From SHAN690 sp040221375 (GTDB lineage: Bacteria; Bacteroidota; Bacteroidia; Flavobacteriales_G; Salibacteraceae), in the NCBI GenBank assembly GCA_040221375.1, contig JAVKEP010000044.1:72325-136324 (forward strand): a DNA stretch of 64,000 bases, written 5' to 3'. Below are positions 60,293-64,000 of the stretch, in pieces. The notes under the pieces were generated by a model. The model ran no database searches, was not told the origin of the DNA, and was given only the letters and a program-made list of their open reading frames with translations. The position numbers and the translations under genes are program-made. Each line of letters begins with the position of its first letter. Positions within the stretch are counted from its first letter, which is position 1.

Positions 60293-62446
60293 TCATTCCC
60301 CTGGGACTGGAAAGCCTCTGTCCCTCATCAAGGCGTCTATCTTGGCATCGCGGCCTCGGAAGAGGCGGTAGGCCTCAGCTGGGTCAATGGCGTTTCTTGG
60401 GGCGAAAAGGTACTTGACGGCCTTGTCTGCCAATGCCTTGTCGTAGAAGCCGTCGGGGGCTTCGGCGAAGGCTTCGGAGGCGTCGGAGGTCAGGACGTCG
60501 GCCCACATGTAGCCGTAGTAGGCTGTGGCGTATCCTTCGCCTGAGAATACGTGGCTGAAATGCGGCGTTCGGTGACGCATGGGTAATTCCTTTGGCATCT
60601 TCAGCGCCGTGAGCGTCTCGCGCTCGAAGGCGTCTACGTCAATGTCGGTCGGGTCGGCCATGTGCAGCTTCATGTCCATGATGGCCGAAGCCAGGTATTC
60701 GGTGGTGGAGAAGCCTTGGTTGAATGTGGAGGCTTTTTTGATCTTGGCCACGAGTTCTGCCGGCATCGGTTCGCCCGTTTCGCTGTGCATCAAGAAGTTC
60801 TCGATCACGGCGTCGGTAGACAGCCATCGCTCCAATAATTGGGATTGGAATTCGGTGTAGTCACGGACGCCCCCGTCCAGCGTGGGGTACTTTACGTTGG
60901 AAGCAAAAAAATGCAAGGCGTGCCCAAACTCATGGAAAAAGGTGGTTGCATCATCCCACGATACGAGCAACGCTTCGCCCTGTGCTGGTTCAATGAAGTT
61001 GGAATTGTTGGATGCCAACACGTTCTTCTTTCCGTCAAACGTAGAATAGCTGCGGTAAGTGTTGGCCCACGCGCCTGATCGCTTTCCAGGACGCGCGTAC
61101 GGATCGAGGTACCATAACCCGATGTTTTCACCGCTTAACTTGTGGGTCACCTCCCACACGCGTACGTCTTCGTGAAAGACCGGAACGGTTCCTTCCGGCA
61201 GTGGTGTGAACTTATAATCAAACAATCGACTCGCAACATAATGCATCGCATCCGTCAAGTTGTCGAGCTGCAAGTACTTCTTTACTTCTTCTGAATTCAG
61301 GTCGTATTTTTCCGCCCTTACCTTCTCCGCATAATAGCGGTAATCCCACGGCTCAATGGTGATGCCCGCTCCCTCGGCGTTGGCGAGTGCCTGCATGTCT
61401 GCTACTTCTTCAGCGACCCGCGCGGTGGATGCTTTCCATACGGCTTCCATTAAATTCATGGCGTTTTCTGGGGTCTTAGCCATCCGGTTTTGCAGCCTCC
61501 ATTCTGCGTAGTTGGCATAGCCCATCAAGGCAACCCGCTCTTTTCGCAAGCGGAGAATCTCTGCGATGATGGCGTTGTTGTCGTACGTATCGCCGTTGTC
61601 GCCCCGCGAATAGAAATGGGTCCACACCTGCTTTCGCAACGCCCGTTCGGTTGAATATGTCAAAAAGGGATCCATGGAAGAACGCGTATTGGTGATCGCG
61701 TACATTCCTTCCTTACCGTTGTCGGCCGCCATTTTTGCGGCGGATTTGACGAAGTCTTCAGACAAGCCATTCAATTGGTCCTTTGTCAAATAGGTGATGT
61801 AGTTCTCCTCATCGTGCAATACGTTGTTCGAAAAATCCGTGTACAAGCTTGAAAGCTCCTTGTTGATCTCCGCGTACCGCTTTTTCTTTTCCGCGTCCAA
61901 CTCCGCGCCGTTCATCTCAAAGTTCTTGTAGATCAATTCCACCACGCGCTGCTGATCAGCTGGCAAGGGCTGCACCTTTGAAGCGTCGTAAACGGCTTTG
62001 ATGCGCTGGAAAAGCTTTTCGTTCTGGGTGATCTTAGAGCGGTAGTCTGACATCAATGGAGCCAATTCGCTCTCCACTTCCCTGAATTCAGGACTCGACA
62101 TGTTGCCGCTGAAAATTCCGTAGTAGGTAAATGCGCGGTTCAATGCGGCCCCCGAGCGCTCCATCTCTACGATGGTGTTCTCAAACGTAGGCGCCTCGGG
62201 ATTGTTGGCGATGGCATCGATCTCTTCGAGCTTCCACTTCATTCCCGTAATCACCGCATCCTTGACGTCGGTTACGTTCATTTTGTCAAAGGCCGGCACA
62301 CCGCCGTAAGGTCCACTCCACTCTTGGAGCAATGGATTGTCTGTCATGGAAGGATCTTGTGTCGTTTCTTTCACTTCCTGGCTGCAGGAAGATGCCGTGA
62401 TGACCAGCACCAAACAGGCCGCGGTCGGAAGTAGGATTCGTTTCAT
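60293..62446 (-). CDS. M3-family oligopeptidase, predicted lipoprotein
   Basis: About 717 residues from the ATG at 62446 (MKRILLPTAACLVLVITASSC), a signal with lipobox TASSC; a 20-residue-longer frame from 62506 would bury the signal. The zinc motif is HEFGH (505-509), with the third-ligand region after it. Other M3A blocks include GLWYLDPYARPGKRSGAW and MRHRTPHFSHVF. It hydrolyses short peptides, in this case probably in the periplasm, which would complement the lipoprotein oligopeptidase B at 40995. Monocistronic; the heptamer repeat follows its stop. Confidence 0.94.
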   Translation of the reverse strand: MKRILLPTAACLVLVITASSCSQEVKETTQDPSMTDNPLLQEWSGPYGGVPAFDKMNVTDVKDAVITGMKWKLEEIDAIANNPEAPTFENTIVEMERSGAALNRAFTYYGIFSGNMSSPEFREVESELAPLMSDYRSKITQNEKLFQRIKAVYDASKVQPLPADQQRVVELIYKNFEMNGAELDAEKKKRYAEINKELSSLYTDFSNNVLHDEENYITYLTKDQLNGLSEDFVKSAAKMAADNGKEGMYAITNTRSSMDPFLTYSTERALRKQVWTHFYSRGDNGDTYDNNAIIAEILRLRKERVALMGYANYAEWRLQNRMAKTPENAMNLMEAVWKASTARVAEEVADMQALANAEGAGITIEPWDYRYYAEKVRAEKYDLNSEEVKKYLQLDNLTDAMHYVASRLFDYKFTPLPEGTVPVFHEDVRVWEVTHKLSGENIGLWYLDPYARPGKRSGAWANTYRSYSTFDGKKNVLASNNSNFIEPAQGEALLVSWDDATTFFHEFGHALHFFASNVKYPTLDGGVRDYTEFQSQLLERWLSTDAVIENFLMHSETGEPMPAELVAKIKKASTFNQGFSTTEYLASAIMDMKLHMADPTDIDVDAFERETLTALKMPKELPMRHRTPHFSHVFSGEGYATAYYGYMWADVLTSDASEAFAEAPDGFYDKALADKAVKYLFAPRNAIDPAEAYRLFRGRDAKIDALMRDRGFPVPGE

Positions 62447-62602
62447 AGACCGTGAAAGTAATGCTTGGCAGCGGCATGGCATGTCGCGTAGGGGTGGATC
62501 GCTCAAAATGCCGTTGATGGCATTGCCTGTTCAACCCTTTCCTTTATGGACCTTGCCGAAGTAATGCAATGATCAGTAGAATGCTACGAGGTGTGCATCA
62601 GC

Positions 62603-63115
62603 CTACAATTCTTCCCTGACGCTTCCGCATCGCAGCATTTTGTCTCCGAAGTACGGATTATTGATTTCTTTTTCGGCGCTCAACCAATAGGCTCCTGCGT
62701 TATCAAATGCCATGGGGCAATATTGTCTATAGAGCTTTGATTGATTGGCCTCTGTATTCTTCACCCATTGGTAAAAATTATCAGATAATGCGTTGAATTG
62801 TACCCGCTGCTCATCGGTGTCATCAGTATCTATTATCTGCTGAGCTTGCAAGCGAAGGTTGTTTAACAACTCACTTTGGCCTACTGGAATCTGGCTTACT
62901 AAGCGCTCTGCAGCTCTTCTGGCCGCTTCGCTGTCTGATTGGACCAGTGCATCTTTTAGTTGAAGGTAGCTGCTTAGCATATCGGGCTCCTGCGCTGGCT
63001 GAATGCTTGTATTCTCAGGTTTATCCGACTTATCTGTGCTTTCCATGTTCCCACATGAAGTGGTGACAACAGCCAATCCTATGGACAAGGCGAAGTGTGA
63101 AATCTTTATTCTCAT
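62603..63115 (-). CDS. DUF3347-domain lipoprotein of the heavy-metal efflux locus
   Basis: 170 residues, lipobox VTTSC (Cys21). After a disordered linker, residues about 43-168 form a DUF3347 helical domain with the diagnostic end YCPMAFDNAGAYWLSAEKEINNPYFGDKMLRCGSV. DUF3347 accompanies CusA/CusB copper-silver efflux genes in Bacteroidetes. The Cys-Pro-Met and later Cys are candidate soft-metal ligands. It follows the CusB-like gene by 14 bases, in the same operon, and is a stand-alone paralogue of that protein's C-terminal domain. Confidence 0.88.
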   Translation of the reverse strand: MRIKISHFALSIGLAVVTTSCGNMESTDKSDKPENTSIQPAQEPDMLSSYLQLKDALVQSDSEAARRAAERLVSQIPVGQSELLNNLRLQAQQIIDTDDTDEQRVQFNALSDNFYQWVKNTEANQSKLYRQYCPMAFDNAGAYWLSAEKEINNPYFGDKMLRCGSVREEL

Positions 63116-63129
63116 CGTACTTATTTTGA

Positions 63130-64000
63130 TTATTGTATGGTATTTCGAACTTCTCCGCAGGTCAACATAGACGCTCCGAAGTAGGGGTTTCGAATTTCTT
63201 CTTCACGGCTCAGCCAGTCCGCTCCATTATTGGAGTCGGCCATAGGACAATGCTGAACATATATCGGCAAGGATAGCGGGCTGAAGGCCTCTGCCATGGC
63301 AACCATTGCATTTGAGATCTCTATGAATTTGGTTCGTACTGCCTGTATGTTTGAAAGGTGCGCTACGTGTAGTGTACTCTGTTCGAGGATGGACGAATGC
63401 TTCATCCACGTGGCGTGAAAATCGCCCTGAAACAGCTTCATGTCCACCTCATTTACATCACGGTTGATTTCGTTCCCGGCTTCCTTCGCATTCTCAAAAT
63501 CATCGTTTACCAAGGCAGTTTTCATTTTAAAGTAAGCATCGAAAATAGGTTGAAGGGCCTTTTTAGCTTCGTTCGACAGCGTCAAGTTTGTTCGCTGTAC
63601 CGGGTTATTTTTTGCTTGGTTCGATTCATTTCCATCGTGATCGTGACCCACCATTGACTTCCTACCTTCTCGATTCATCATGCTAGGCTTACCAGCCAAC
63701 TGGGCTGCGGCATCAATACTAAATGTGCCGTGTATAACAATTTCATCACCAGGCTGTAACCCACTTTCAATCACAAAGCTTTCGCCCAATTCTGGTCCCA
63801 ACGTCACTTCTCGCATTTGGAAACTAACACCTTGATCAGATGTTCGCATCACGTAGACTACTGAGCGTTTGCCCGTCCACATAACGGCAGTTTTGGGCAC
63901 GGTTAAGGATGCATTATCGCGATTGCTTCTTGACACAATCATTCCAGCGACGAACATCTCAGGTTTGAGAAATAGCCCATGGTTCGTAGCTTCCACCCTT
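63130..64000 (-). CDS. CusB-type RND efflux adaptor with fused DUF3347, 5' end outside the window
   Basis: The frame is open to the window edge, so only the C-terminal 289 or so residues are visible. The first part (about 1-95) is the beta-barrel and membrane-proximal end of a periplasmic adaptor (GLFLKPEMFVAGMIV, VPKTAVMWTGKRSVVYVM, ESFVIESGLQPGDEIVIHGTFSIDAAAQL). A His/Asp-rich linker with GHDHDG follows, then a DUF3347 domain (about 135-285, ending HCPMADSNNGADWLSREEEIRNPYFGASMLTCGEV). It would join an RND pump to an outer-membrane channel to export Cu(I)/Ag(I) or similar. The pump gene should lie beyond the window. Confidence 0.9.
   Translation of the reverse strand, partial: RVEATNHGLFLKPEMFVAGMIVSRSNRDNASLTVPKTAVMWTGKRSVVYVMRTSDQGVSFQMREVTLGPELGESFVIESGLQPGDEIVIHGTFSIDAAAQLAGKPSMMNREGRKSMVGHDHDGNESNQAKNNPVQRTNLTLSNEAKKALQPIFDAYFKMKTALVNDDFENAKEAGNEINRDVNEVDMKLFQGDFHATWMKHSSILEQSTLHVAHLSNIQAVRTKFIEISNAMVAMAEAFSPLSLPIYVQHCPMADSNNGADWLSREEEIRNPYFGASMLTCGEVRNTIQ

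Overview
The window is chromosomal DNA of a Bacteroidetes bacterium, most likely order Flavobacteriales. The signs are: eight proteins with type IX secretion (T9SS) C-terminal sorting domains (four type A, four gliding-motility/type B); PKD, Ig-like and PD40-type extracellular domains; a methionine synthase split into two genes followed by metF; an E1 alpha/beta fusion; and several exact matches to the Bacteroidetes -7 promoter box TAnnTTTG at plausible distances from start codons. No rRNA, tRNA, CRISPR array, prophage or intact insertion sequence was seen. Both window ends cut a gene.

Layout. 1-11 kb: a truncated CUB/PKD T9SS protein, a large PD40/carboxypeptidase-regulatory-repeat envelope protein, a TPR-SPOR protein, an EEP-family hydrolase, a thioredoxin-like protein, a YggS-type PLP protein, an NlpC/P60 peptidase and a T9SS protein with an F-box-associated (FBA)-like domain. 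11-16 kb: a SAM-I riboswitch followed by split metH and metF, forming one methionine/one-carbon operon. 16-24 kb: an AlgX-like protein, a beta-barrel protein and branched-chain 2-oxoacid dehydrogenase E1 in one operon, then a PadR-PspC pair with a recognisable operator, a coiled-coil lipoprotein and an NmrA-like oxidoreductase. 24.7-34.8 kb: four tandem paralogues of a very large T9SS type B surface protein, with signs of gene conversion. 34.9-49.7 kb: an ABC-F protein, a transaldolase/Nramp-like/T9SS operon, oligopeptidase B, a second T9SS protein, a cupin, a beta-barrel/MscS pair and a GAF histidine kinase. 49.7-50.7 kb: a gene-free mosaic of REP-like palindromes and heptamer repeats. 50.6-52 kb: a MarR regulator with a membrane protein, then a tiny basic peptide.

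52.2-59.7 kb is the most unusual stretch: a five-gene, translationally coupled type I restriction-modification operon that also carries two extra genes, in the order hsdM, ORF6N/PLD-like protein, hsdS, OLD-family ATPase/TOPRIM, hsdR. The ORF6N gene is bounded by near-perfect 31-bp direct repeats that overlap its two gene junctions, so loss of the interval between them would restore a precisely coupled hsdM-hsdS. The cassette is visibly more A+T-rich than its surroundings and has palindromic repeats on both sides.

60.3-64 kb: a lipoprotein M3 oligopeptidase, then two DUF3347 genes, the second being the C-terminal part of a CusB-type heavy-metal efflux adaptor cut by the window end.

All identifications rest on reading translated sequence and motifs by eye. 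No database search or structure prediction was run.
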